From: Nocardia panacis
GTDB taxonomy: Bacteria > Actinomycetota > Actinomycetes > Mycobacteriales > Mycobacteriaceae
NCBI RefSeq assembly: GCF_003598715.1
Contig: NZ_QZFU01000017.1
Span: forward strand, 1-64,000
Direction of reading: 5' to 3'
DNA length: 64,000 bases
Both the position numbers and the translations under genes were made by a program. Position 1 is the first letter of the stretch; every line of letters starts with the position of its first letter. Shown piece by piece: positions 56,952-64,000 of this stretch. The notes beneath the pieces are model-generated. The model had not been told where the DNA came from. It did no database searches and saw nothing but the letters and a program-made list of their open reading frames with translations.

Positions 56952-58355
56952 TCAGGCGTTGGGGCCGTACTCCTCCAGCATCTCGGTCACCAGCGCCGCG
57001 ATCGGCGAGCGCTCGCTGCGGGTGAGCGTGATATGCGCGAAAAGCGGGTGCCCCTTGAGCTTTTCGATCACCGCGGCCACGCCGTCGTGCCTGCCGACGC
57101 GCAGGTTGTCGCGCTGGGCCACATCGTGGGTGAGCACCACCCGCGAACCCGCCCCGAGCCTGCTCAACACAGTGAGCAGCACATTGCGCTCCAGCGACTG
57201 CGCCTCGTCCACGATCACGAAGGAGTCGTGTAGCGAACGCCCGCGAATATGGGTGAGCGGCAACACCTCCAGCATGTCACGGCTGAGCACCTCCTCCAGC
57301 ACCTCGCGACTGGCCAGCCCGTCGAGGGTGTCGAAGACGGCCTGCGCCCACGGCCCCATCTTCTCGCTCTCGGAACCGGGCAGATAGCCCAGATCCTGGC
57401 CGCCGACCGCGTACAGCGGCCGGAACACCACCACTTTGCGCTGGGTGCGCCGCTCGAGCACGGCCTCGAGTCCGGCCGTCAGCGCCAGCGCCGATTTACC
57501 GGTGCCCGCCCGACCGCCGAGGGAGACGATGCCGACGCTCTCGTCCAACAGCAGATCCAACGCGATCCGCTGCTCGGCCGAGCGCCCGTGCAACCCGAAC
57601 GCCTCGCGCTCGCCGCGCACCAACTGCACCCGCTTGTCGGGAGTGACCCGGCCCAGGGCGCTGGCGCCATTGCCGAGCAACCGAAGTCCGGTGTGGCACG
57701 GCAGTTCTCGCGCGATATCCAGTTCGATCGCGCCCTCGGAATAGAGCTGATCGATCTGTCCGGAGCTCACATCGAGCTCGACCATGCCCGACCAGCCGGA
57801 GGTGACGACATCCTGGGCGTGGTATTCCTCGGCCCGCAGGCCCACCGCGCCCGCCTTGACGCGCAGCGGAATGTCCTTGGACACGAGCGCCACCTCGCGG
57901 CCCTCGGCCGCCAGATTCAGCGCGCAGGCCAGGATGCGGGAATCATTGGTGTCGGTGCGAAACCCGACCGGAAGCACCTCCGGATCAGTGTGATTGAGTT
58001 CCACCTGCAGCGTTCCGCCCTCGGTGCCGATCGGCACCTCACGATCCAAACGGCCGAACTGCAGGCGCAGATCGTCGAGCAGGCGCAATGCCTCCCTGGC
58101 GAACCAACCCAGTTCGTGGTGATGCCGTTTGCCTTCGAGTTCACCGATGACCACCAGTGGCAAAACCACATGGTGCTCGCCGAACCTGGTCACCGCCCAG
58201 GGATCCGACAGCAGCACCGAGGTGTCGATGACGAAGGTCACGAGATGATCGAGCGAGGGGCGGGCCCCCTTGTTGTCCAATGGGACAGCGGCGTTCCCCT
58301 TCTTGCCGGTGCGGGATTTCGCCGAGGGAGCGGAAACGGAGCGTGCAGCAGTCAC
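56952..58355 (-). CDS. phoH2: PhoH2: PIN ribonuclease fused to PhoH-type ATPase
   Basis: A 467-residue fusion. The N-terminal PIN domain has acidic residues D44 (FVIDTSVLL), D138 ([10 protein letters not shown]) and D161 (SKDIPLR). The C-terminal PhoH P-loop ATPase has Walker [10 protein letters not shown] (280-288) and Walker [11 protein letters not shown]. In mycobacteria PhoH2 is an ATP-dependent RNA-unwinding ribonuclease and part of a toxin-antitoxin-like locus. GTG 58355 is chosen for its AAAGGAG ribosome binding site at 6 bases. A 14-bp palindrome lies 72 bases upstream. Confidence 0.95.
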   Translation of the reverse strand: MTAARSVSAPSAKSRTGKKGNAAVPLDNKGARPSLDHLVTFVIDTSVLLSDPWAVTRFGEHHVVLPLVVIGELEGKRHHHELGWFAREALRLLDDLRLQFGRLDREVPIGTEGGTLQVELNHTDPEVLPVGFRTDTNDSRILACALNLAAEGREVALVSKDIPLRVKAGAVGLRAEEYHAQDVVTSGWSGMVELDVSSGQIDQLYSEGAIELDIARELPCHTGLRLLGNGASALGRVTPDKRVQLVRGEREAFGLHGRSAEQRIALDLLLDESVGIVSLGGRAGTGKSALALTAGLEAVLERRTQRKVVVFRPLYAVGGQDLGYLPGSESEKMGPWAQAVFDTLDGLASREVLEEVLSRDMLEVLPLTHIRGRSLHDSFVIVDEAQSLERNVLLTVLSRLGAGSRVVLTHDVAQRDNLRVGRHDGVAAVIEKLKGHPLFAHITLTRSERSPIAALVTEMLEEYGPNA

Positions 58356-58426
58356 GGTGGGCTCCTTTTGTCCACACGGCACCCGTGCGAACCATCTCGC
58401 TGGACCGGTCCGTCCTGATGGGATCC

Positions 58427-58440
58427 GACGACGCGTCGTC
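58427..58440. promoter_or_regulatory. Perfect 14-bp palindrome upstream of phoH2
   Basis: GACGACGCGTCGTC is a perfect palindrome, 72 bases upstream of the phoH2 start in a 283-base divergent region. Candidate operator. A second short hairpin, GGGCCGG-GTG-CCGGCCC, follows at about 58453-58470. No further gene was seen in this stretch. Confidence 0.4.
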
Positions 58441-58638
58441 AGATGCCACGAGGGCCGGGTGCCGGCCCCCTCGCACTGAATCGCTCAGTCAACGGTCAGG
58501 ACCTCCCGTGCGAGCCACAACGACGCGACCCGCACTCCCGACGCTACCGGTGAATTCCGGTCCGCGCAGACGCCGCTGGAGGCGTGTCCGTGAATATCTC
58601 GTTAACCAGCGACAGTGCGACCGGATAGAGTCGCGAGC

Positions 58639-58911
58639 ATGGCCGAGAAGGAACAATTGGAGCAGCTGTCATCGAAGGAACTGCACGACCGCGCGGTCAA
58701 GCTGGCCGTGCGCCGGGGCGACGTGAAGTTCCTGTGGCAGTTGCTGACCCGCATCCCCGCCGCCGAGGTCGCGGCCGGGAACCTCGGCGAGAGCGAGATG
58801 GATATCAAATACGTGCTGCCGCTGCTCGACGACTACATCCACGCGGGCGACGGCGCACTGGCCGAGCAGCTGCGGCCCTTCTATCTCGAATACCTCGCCG
58901 AGCACTCCTGA
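58639..58911 (+). CDS. Small helical protein (90 aa), unknown function
   Basis: A 90-residue, mostly alpha-helical acidic protein (EQLEQLSSKELHDRAVKLAVRRGDVKFLWQLLTRIPAAEVAAGNL... YVLPLLDDYIHAGDGALAEQLRPFYLEYLAEHS). It looks like conserved actinobacterial hypothetical proteins, with an ankyrin- or TPR-like helical pattern but too short for a named domain. Divergent from phoH2, convergent with the ferredoxin gene. No function. Confidence 0.7.
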   Translation: MAEKEQLEQLSSKELHDRAVKLAVRRGDVKFLWQLLTRIPAAEVAAGNLGESEMDIKYVLPLLDDYIHAGDGALAEQLRPFYLEYLAEHS

Positions 58912-58939
58912 ACGACGCTGCGGCGACGCGTCTTTCGAT

Positions 58940-59134
58940 TCAGTCCGCGACGGTGATCGCCGCGGCCGGGCAGGTGATCTCGGCCTCGCGGACCGGGCCG
59001 TGCCGATCCGGCGCCGGATTCGGGTCGAGCACCAGCGCCTTGCCCTCGACCTCGTCCTGATCGAAGACCTCCGGCACGGTGAGCGCGCACATGCCCGAGC
59101 CGATGCAGCGGGTTCGATCGACTGTGATTCTCAT
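58940..59134 (-). CDS. 3Fe-4S ferredoxin for the adjacent P450
   Basis: A 64-residue ferredoxin with three cluster cysteines, CIGSGMC and CP (C10, C16, C54), and Gly in place of the second ligand, the 3Fe-4S type used by actinobacterial P450s. It lies 22 bases downstream of the P450 gene on the same strand, so the two form an electron-transfer operon. No reductase is encoded nearby. Confidence 0.93.
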   Translation of the reverse strand: MRITVDRTRCIGSGMCALTVPEVFDQDEVEGKALVLDPNPAPDRHGPVREAEITCPAAAITVAD

Positions 59135-59156
59135 CGCCTTCTCCTTCTCGGGGCGT

Positions 59157-60359
59157 TCACCACGTCACCGGTAGCCGGTGCACCCCGTAGATATCCATAT
59201 CGTGCCGCAGCGGCACGTCCTGCGGGGCGATCGCCAGGCGCAGACTCGGAAAGCGAGTCAGCAAGGCGGGCAGGGCAACCCGCAGTTCCACCCTGGCCAA
59301 CTGCTGGCCGAGGCACTGGTGGATACCGTGTCCGAACCCGATGTGGCCGACGGCACTGCGCCGGATATCGAGGGTGTCGGGATCCTCGAAGCGGGCCGGA
59401 TCGCGATTGGCGGCCTGAATCGACAGCGCCACCGTCTGACCGGCGCGCACCACCCGGCCGCCGATCTGCACATCCTCCAGCGCGGTGCGTGATCCGGTGG
59501 GAGTGATGGTGAGATAGCGCAGCAATTCCTCCACGGCCCGATCGATGATGTCGGGATCGGCGCGCAGCGCGGCCAATTGGTCCGGATGGGTCAGCAGGGC
59601 GAAGGTGCCCAGTGCCAGCATGTTCGCGGTGGTCTCCAGGCCCGCGCCCAGCAGCAGCGCGGCGACGCCCGCGAGTTCGTCATCGGTGAGATCGCTGATG
59701 GCCAACTCGCCGAGCAGGTCGTCCGTCGGCGCGGCACGTGTGGCCCGGACCAGTTCGCGCAGATAGTTCTGGCCCTCCGCGAACGCCGCCATGCGCTCGT
59801 CCATGGGGAGATCCATCTCGTTCGCGACGGCCATCCGGGTGCGAAAGGCGTCGCGGTCCGCGTCGGGCACCCCGAGCAGTTCACAGATCACCAGTGCCGG
59901 AATGGGGTTGGCGAATGCCTCGACCAGATCGACCGGGCCGCCCGCGCTTTCCATGGCGTCGAGATGGTGGGCGGTGTGCTGTTCGATGCGCTCGGTGAGC
60001 TGCCGCATCCGGCGCACAGTGAAGCTGCCCGCCAACAGTTTTCGATAGCGAGTATGGGCGGGGGCGTCGATGCCGAGCATATCGCCGGGGAGGGCGGGCG
60101 GTATCGGGCCGGTGTCGGCCAGTGCGTAGTGGCTGATCTCGTAGCGCGTGCTGAAGCGCGAATCGGCGAGGATCGCACGGACTTCCGCGTGGCCGGTGGC
60201 CAACCAGCCGAGGTGGCCGTCCGGAAAGCGCATGGGGGTCAATGGCGTTCGGGCGCGCAGGGCGGCCAGCTCGGCGGGTGGGTCGAAGGGACGACCCTCG
60301 GGGCGCGCGGTGGGCAGGGTGACTGGGATTTCGGTGGGACCCGATTCGATCATGACCAA
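59157..60359 (-). CDS. Cytochrome P450 (CYP105-like)
   Basis: A 400-residue soluble bacterial P450. The heme ligand is C349 in [11 protein letters not shown]; the I-helix oxygen-activation motif is GAGLETT (238-244), with Glu in place of the usual Asp before TT; the K-helix ExxR is EELLR (277-281). Resembles CYP105/CYP107 oxygenases of antibiotic and xenobiotic metabolism. Start ATG 60359 or 60353. The AT-rich 210-base spacer to the divergent regulator contains repeats. Confidence 0.92.
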   Translation of the reverse strand: MVMIESGPTEIPVTLPTARPEGRPFDPPAELAALRARTPLTPMRFPDGHLGWLATGHAEVRAILADSRFSTRYEISHYALADTGPIPPALPGDMLGIDAPAHTRYRKLLAGSFTVRRMRQLTERIEQHTAHHLDAMESAGGPVDLVEAFANPIPALVICELLGVPDADRDAFRTRMAVANEMDLPMDERMAAFAEGQNYLRELVRATRAAPTDDLLGELAISDLTDDELAGVAALLLGAGLETTANMLALGTFALLTHPDQLAALRADPDIIDRAVEELLRYLTITPTGSRTALEDVQIGGRVVRAGQTVALSIQAANRDPARFEDPDTLDIRRSAVGHIGFGHGIHQCLGQQLARVELRVALPALLTRFPSLRLAIAPQDVPLRHDMDIYGVHRLPVTW

Positions 60360-60569
60360 TCCTCGGCATCAGCATTTGGGGTATCAAAAACGCTACGTTG
60401 CATTCACGGTGCCCATCAATGCCGAATTTGAATCAATGCAGTATTGCTACAGCTAGATAGCGAATTCAAATTGCAATGAAATGACGTCGAACGCAAGTTC
60501 TCGCGCGAGCGTATTGCAATGAGCTGAGGCTGAACGCATACTTCCACCAAACGAGGTCAGGAGATATCG
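60360..60569. promoter_or_regulatory. AT-rich control region with palindromic repeats between P450 and regulator
   Basis: A 210-base divergent spacer with the ATTGCAAT palindrome twice (within 60470-60479 and 60513-60522, as ATTGCAATGA) and an inverted repeat AATTTGAAT (60425-60433) / ATTCAAATT (60464-60472). These are likely binding sites for the divergently encoded regulator at 60570. Its composition is much more AT-rich than the flanks. Confidence 0.6.
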
Positions 60570-61292
60570 ATGCCGGGTGGCAGGCTGAGGCTGGAGGATC
60601 GCCGGTTGATCGCCGATGGCCTGTCCCGTGGCCTCGGCTATGCCGAACTCGCGCGCCGACTCGGCAGACCGACCTCGACGGTCAGTCGCGAGGTGACCCG
60701 CAATGGCGGTCCGAATCGCTACCACCCCGAGCGCGCGCAACGGGCCACGCGCCAACGCGCGCGGCGCGGCAACCCGGCCGCCACCGCCACCTCGGACACC
60801 TCGGACACCTCGGACACCTCGGACACCGAGAACAACAGTGAGATAGCGGAATTCGCGCAGCGCTTCACCACGCTGCTCATCGCCTCCGGCACGCCGCCGA
60901 CCGCCGCGCGGGTGCTCGCGGCGCTCTACACCAGCGAGACCGGCAGCGAGACCGCAGCCGGGTTGGCACACCGACTCGCCGTGAGTCCGGCGACCATCTC
61001 GGCGGCCGTCACCCTGCTGGAGTCCTTGGAGTTGATCGGCCGCGAACGCGAGCCGGGACGCCGCCGCGAACGCTACTTCATCGACAACAACGCTTGGATC
61101 CGAAGCACTTTGGAGAGCGCGCGGCAACTCATCGCGCTGGCCGACTGCGCCCGCGACGGCGCTCGGCTGATGCGCGCGCCCATCGCGCGCGAGCGGCTGC
61201 GGCAGACGAGCGGATTCCTCGATCACATCGGCCGCGACGCCATCGCCGCCACGCGCCGCTGGCTCGCCGAGTCAGCGGCGGCGGGCCATTAG
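60570..61292 (+). CDS. Regulator: IS30-type HTH fused to GbsR/MarR-like domain
   Basis: A 240-residue protein. Residues 5-60 form an HTH like that of IS30 transposases (LEDRRLIADGLSRGLGYAELARRLGRPTSTVSREVTRNGG, then YHPERAQRATRQRARR). A linker with (SDT)-type repeats at about 73-86 follows. Residues 90-240 form a GbsR/MarR-like winged helix (TAARVLAALYTSE...LAHRLAVSPATISAAVTLLESLELIGRERE). Probably the repressor of the divergent P450 operon. A CAGGAG ribosome binding site lies 7 bases before ATG. The last 21 bases overlap the tail of the convergent tetR gene. Confidence 0.85.
   Translation: MPGGRLRLEDRRLIADGLSRGLGYAELARRLGRPTSTVSREVTRNGGPNRYHPERAQRATRQRARRGNPAATATSDTSDTSDTSDTENNSEIAEFAQRFTTLLIASGTPPTAARVLAALYTSETGSETAAGLAHRLAVSPATISAAVTLLESLELIGREREPGRRRERYFIDNNAWIRSTLESARQLIALADCARDGARLMRAPIARERLRQTSGFLDHIGRDAIAATRRWLAESAAAGH
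60789..60824. repeat. Four perfect 9-bp repeats in the regulator linker
   Basis: ACCTCGGAC occurs four times in tandem (36 bases), encoding the (TSD)n segment between the two DNA-binding domains. In-frame unit loss or gain would change linker length without breaking the gene. Confidence 0.9.
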
Positions 61293-61994
61293 CACGCCCA
61301 AGCCGTCGAGGATGCGTTCGATGCCGAAGCGGAGGGCATCGCCTTCGCCGGAGGCCGCCGCGGCCTCCTCGGCCAGCGCGGCGGCGAGCGCCGGATAGCT
61401 CTCGCCCGCAGCGGAGGTGAGCCGAGCCAAATGGCCGTCGGCGCGCTCGGACATCTGATCCCGACCCGCCGCGCCGACCTGCTGCACCAAGCCCCTGACG
61501 TGCCCGCTGAGCAGAGCGACGGTGTCCAACTTCTCCGGACCGGTCAGGCCGGTGTCCGCGAGCGCGCGCACCGCGACCTCGGCCCATGCCGTCTCGTTGG
61601 GGCCGATCGGGCGGATGCCGAGCGTGGCCTCGAGTGCCCACGGATGCGCGACGAAGGTGTCGAAGACTGCCTCGGCCCAGCGGTGCAGCACCCCGCGCCA
61701 GGGTTCGGCCGTCGAATCCGCGTGCGCGGCCGCGAGATCCGGCGGCTCACCCATCCCCATATCCACCATCAGCGCGATCAACTCGGCCTTGCCCGGCACG
61801 TAGCGGTACAGCGACATCTTCGTGAAGCCGAGTCGTTCGGCCAGGCGCTGCATGGACAGGTTGGCCAGACCGTCCGCGTCGGCGAGGGTGATCGCCTCGG
61901 CGACGATCCCCGCCACGGTGAGGGCGGGCTTGGGTCCGCGCTTGGGGCGCTCGGGCTGGCCCCACAGCAGTTCGGCGGCGGTCGGTGACGGCAT
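61272..61994 (-). CDS. TetR/AcrR-family regulator
   Basis: A 240-residue TetR regulator of the TetR_C_1 (TetR class) type. HTH: GIVAEAITLADADGLANLSMQRLAERLGFTKMSLYRYVPGKAELI. Divergent from the FAD monooxygenase with a 105-base spacer containing TGTGTCC/GGACACA, so it probably represses that gene and itself. The C-terminus overlaps the regulator gene at 61272-61292. Confidence 0.9.
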   Translation of the reverse strand: MPSPTAAELLWGQPERPKRGPKPALTVAGIVAEAITLADADGLANLSMQRLAERLGFTKMSLYRYVPGKAELIALMVDMGMGEPPDLAAAHADSTAEPWRGVLHRWAEAVFDTFVAHPWALEATLGIRPIGPNETAWAEVAVRALADTGLTGPEKLDTVALLSGHVRGLVQQVGAAGRDQMSERADGHLARLTSAAGESYPALAAALAEEAAAASGEGDALRFGIERILDGLGVLMARRR

Positions 61995-62029
61995 GGTCCG
62001 ATCCTTTCAAATCCCGCTTGACGTTTAAC

Positions 62030-62083
62030 TGTGTCCGCCATACTCTAATTCGTGTCCGACGGAAACAGATTCCCATGGACACA
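62030..62083. promoter_or_regulatory. Candidate TetR operators between tetR and monooxygenase
   Basis: GTGTCCG is repeated at 62031-62037 and 62052-62058, 21 bases apart, and TGTGTCC (62030-62036) is inverted as GGACACA at 62077-62083, adjacent to the monooxygenase ribosome binding site. The region is AT-rich between these copies. Confidence 0.5.
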
Positions 62084-62099
62084 GAATAGAGGAGTGACC

Positions 62100-63281
62100 G
62101 TGCGCAATCAGACCGTTCTCATCTCCGGCGCGAGCATCGCCGGACCCGCCCTGGCCTACTGGCTCGACCACTACGGCTTCCGGGTGACCGTCGTGGAACG
62201 CGCACCCGAACTACGGCGCGGTGGCCAGGCCGTCGACTTCACGGGCGCGACCCACCACGAGGTGCTGCGACGGATGGGCATCCTGGAGCAGGTCTACGCG
62301 CACCGCACCGGCACCACCGATATCGAATTCGTCGACGACGACAATCGACGACTCGCCCTGATGTCCGGCGATTTCACCGGCGGCGACGTCGAGATCCTGC
62401 GCGGCGACCTGGCCCGCATCATGTACGAGAAGACCGGCGGCGACTGCGAATACCGCTTCGGCGACACCATCACCGCGCTCACCGAGGACGCCGACGGCGT
62501 GCTGGTGGAATTCGAGCACGCCGCGCCGCGGCGCTTCGACCTGGTCTTCGGCGCGGACGGAATCCACTCGCGGACAAGGCGGCTGGCCTTCGGACCGGAG
62601 CGAGAGTTCGTCAGGCACCTGGGGCACTACTACTGCGTCGCGGGAGCGAGCCCGTGGCTGGACCGCCCCGAGGGCGAACCGCAGCGAGTCCTCGCACAGA
62701 GCTACAACGCACCGGGCCGCGCGGCCATCAGCGGCGGACCCAAAGCGCAGCAGACCTACATCTTCGCCGCGCCCGAACTCGACTACGACCGTGACGATCT
62801 CGACGCCCAGCGCCGCATCGTCGCGCGGACCTTCGCCGGGATGGGCGGACCGGTGCCGGGCATGCTCGCCGAACTCGACGGCTTCGACGACTTCTACCTG
62901 GATTCCATCGCCAAGGTGCGTCGGATGGGCAGCTACACCAGGGGCCGAATCGCCCTGGTCGGCGACGCGGGCTACGGAAATACCCTGGGCGGCTTCGGCA
63001 CCGGACTCGCGATCGTCGGCGCGTACATCCTGGCGGGCGAATTAGCCGTGGCCGGTGGCGAATACACCACCGCCTTCGCCCGCTACGACGAGATCATGCT
63101 CGGCTACACCAAACTCGCCGATTCCAGCAATGCCGGACGCTTCTTCGCGCCGAAAACCGCGCTGGGCATCCGATTCCGCAACTGGTTCCTCGGCTCCAAA
63201 GGTATGGATCTGATGGTGCGCATGGCGGCGAAGTCCAAGAATATCGAGTTGGTCGACTATCCGGCCCTTGCCTTGAAGTGA
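62100..63281 (+). CDS. FAD-dependent monooxygenase (TetX/PHBH-like)
   Basis: A 393-residue class A flavoprotein monooxygenase. The FAD Rossmann motif is GASIAGPALA (10-19, GxGxxG variant), the second FAD motif RRGGQAVDF and RGDLARIM, the GD motif GDAGYGNTLGGFGTGLA. It hydroxylates an aromatic or drug-like substrate; relatives include tetracycline- and rifamycin-modifying enzymes, but substrate cannot be assigned. The start GTG 62100 has GAGGAG 5 bases upstream. The TetR divergon suggests induction by its substrate. Confidence 0.9.
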   Translation: MRNQTVLISGASIAGPALAYWLDHYGFRVTVVERAPELRRGGQAVDFTGATHHEVLRRMGILEQVYAHRTGTTDIEFVDDDNRRLALMSGDFTGGDVEILRGDLARIMYEKTGGDCEYRFGDTITALTEDADGVLVEFEHAAPRRFDLVFGADGIHSRTRRLAFGPEREFVRHLGHYYCVAGASPWLDRPEGEPQRVLAQSYNAPGRAAISGGPKAQQTYIFAAPELDYDRDDLDAQRRIVARTFAGMGGPVPGMLAELDGFDDFYLDSIAKVRRMGSYTRGRIALVGDAGYGNTLGGFGTGLAIVGAYILAGELAVAGGEYTTAFARYDEIMLGYTKLADSSNAGRFFAPKTALGIRFRNWFLGSKGMDLMVRMAAKSKNIELVDYPALALK

Positions 63282-63438
63282 CGCCTGGTTCCCTCGCACC
63301 GACTGTGTTTCGATGGAACCCGAACGCAGCGGTGCGCGTCAAAGGGGTCAGGGCGGTACTGACGGAAGGGCGCAGGATGGGCCACAGCATGGGGAGAGCC
63401 ATCGGAACCTGTGCACAAGACAGCTCGGGAACCCGCGC

Positions 63439-64000
63439 ATGAGACAGACCGACGGTCGCGCGATCACCGATCCCGAGAATGTGCACAGCTTTTCGCACCG
63501 GGCGATTCACGATGGGGCCCAAACCATGAATCCGGAGTCGCTCGACAGCGCGCTCGACGCCTGGTCCGCCATGGCTCGCACCGTCACCGATGCGGGCGAG
63601 CAGTTCCAAACCTCGGTCAAGGGGGCGGTGGAGCAGCACTGGGAGGGTGCCTCGGCCGATGCGGCGGTGCGCCGTATCCGCGAATTCGTCGCGAGAATCG
63701 CCGAATTCGGCGAGGCGCTGGAGCAGCAGAAGGGTCCACTCACGGCGGTGGCCGCGGCGGCGTCGCGATTCAAGGCGGCCGTGCCCGCTCCGGTCGTCGG
63801 TGGCGGCGCGGAGGCGCGCAATGAGCTGGAGCAGCAGGCTCGCGACGATATGAGCACCTACTACGTACAGCCCTACAGCGCGGCCGCGCCCACCCTGCCC
63901 ACACTGCCGCCGCCCGTGGATATCGTTGCCGCACCGCCTATTACAGTGCCGGGCACGGATTCGAGGAGTTCGCCGAACACAACGGGCGGTGGCGGTGAGC
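63439..64000 (+). CDS. Probable WXG100/ESX-type secreted protein (partial at right edge)
   Basis: A frame open from ATG 63439 to the window end (187 residues). It has a hydrophilic start, then a helical region with MNPESLDSALDAWSAMARTVTDAGEQFQTSVKGAVEQHWEG, where W-E-G is the WxG turn, and a second helix VRRIREFVARIAEFGEALEQQKGPL. After residue 130 it becomes Pro/Thr/Gly-rich and low-complexity (PTLPTLPPPVD..., ending SSPNTTGGGG). This is the build of Nocardia WXG100/PPE-like type VII substrates. The rest of the ESX locus would be to the right. Confidence 0.75.
   Translation, partial: MRQTDGRAITDPENVHSFSHRAIHDGAQTMNPESLDSALDAWSAMARTVTDAGEQFQTSVKGAVEQHWEGASADAAVRRIREFVARIAEFGEALEQQKGPLTAVAAAASRFKAAVPAPVVGGGAEARNELEQQARDDMSTYYVQPYSAAAPTLPTLPPPVDIVAAPPITVPGTDSRSSPNTTGGGGE

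Noticed and set aside
58141..58476. A separate gene overlapping the phoH2 start in another frame
   Set aside because: Most of it is antiphase to the conserved PIN domain; only its first 40 residues could be independent, with no ribosome binding site seen.
60570..60760. IS30-family insertion sequence
   Set aside because: Only the HTH is present; there is no DDE integrase core and no terminal inverted repeats.

Overview
This is a chromosomal stretch of a high-GC mycolic-acid actinobacterium, most likely a Nocardia or a close relative (inference). Coding is dense, GTG starts and 4-base ATGA/GTGA overlaps are common, and third codon positions are strongly GC-rich. Diagnostic genes are fbiC (coenzyme F420), mshB (mycothiol), pimE (phosphatidylinositol mannosides), an LpqW-like lipoprotein, a DesA2-like desaturase, LGFP repeats and, at the right end, a WXG100/ESX-type protein. 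No rRNA, tRNA, insertion sequence, prophage or CRISPR array was found.

Two backbone blocks match, from memory of the families and without a search, gene neighbourhoods of Mycobacterium tuberculosis. Block 1 (about 4.1-24.0 kb) carries dapC, a 7Fe ferredoxin, fbiC, mshB, lpqW, typA, phhB, pimE and a secreted protein (compare Rv1157c-Rv1178). It is interrupted by a bacterial-PH-domain operon, a KimA-like permease, a glutathione peroxidase, an NmrA-type reductase and an asparagine-type permease with two small downstream genes. Block 2 (about 46-58.4 kb, plus ychF at 33 kb) carries ispH, a lipid-droplet-type protein, xseAB, a DUF4245 protein, glpX, fumC, desA2 and phoH2 (compare Rv1094-Rv1112).

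Between the blocks lies a mosaic accessory region (24-33 kb): a beta-solenoid-like repeat protein, a Tat-exported DUF1906 protein, a two-repeat protein of unknown function, a vapBC toxin-antitoxin pair preceded by large palindromes, a MarR/MFS efflux pair, an N-terminally truncated reductase, and a MarR gene with a 15-base homopolymer beside a frameshifted membrane gene and two identical operator-like palindromes. Then come an AraC/VOC pair, cstA with its small YbdD partner, and a DNA-repair cluster (Ada/AlkA fusion, ogt, sbcC, sbcD, rmuC). A 25-26 bp degenerate tandem repeat separates sbcD from rmuC.

The right end (58.6-64 kb) is accessory again: a P450 with its 3Fe-4S ferredoxin, a regulator fusing an IS30-like HTH to a GbsR/MarR-like domain, a TetR/FAD-monooxygenase divergon, and the start of a probable type VII secretion substrate.

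Several small genes were read directly from the sequence: a 58-residue Cys/Lys-rich protein (21149-21325), a 52-residue protein coupled to its neighbour (14586-14744) and a 28-residue hydrophobic peptide with a strong ribosome binding site (55004-55090). These, the phase-variation-like locus at 31.2-32.2 kb and the sbcD-rmuC repeat array are the observations most worth following up.
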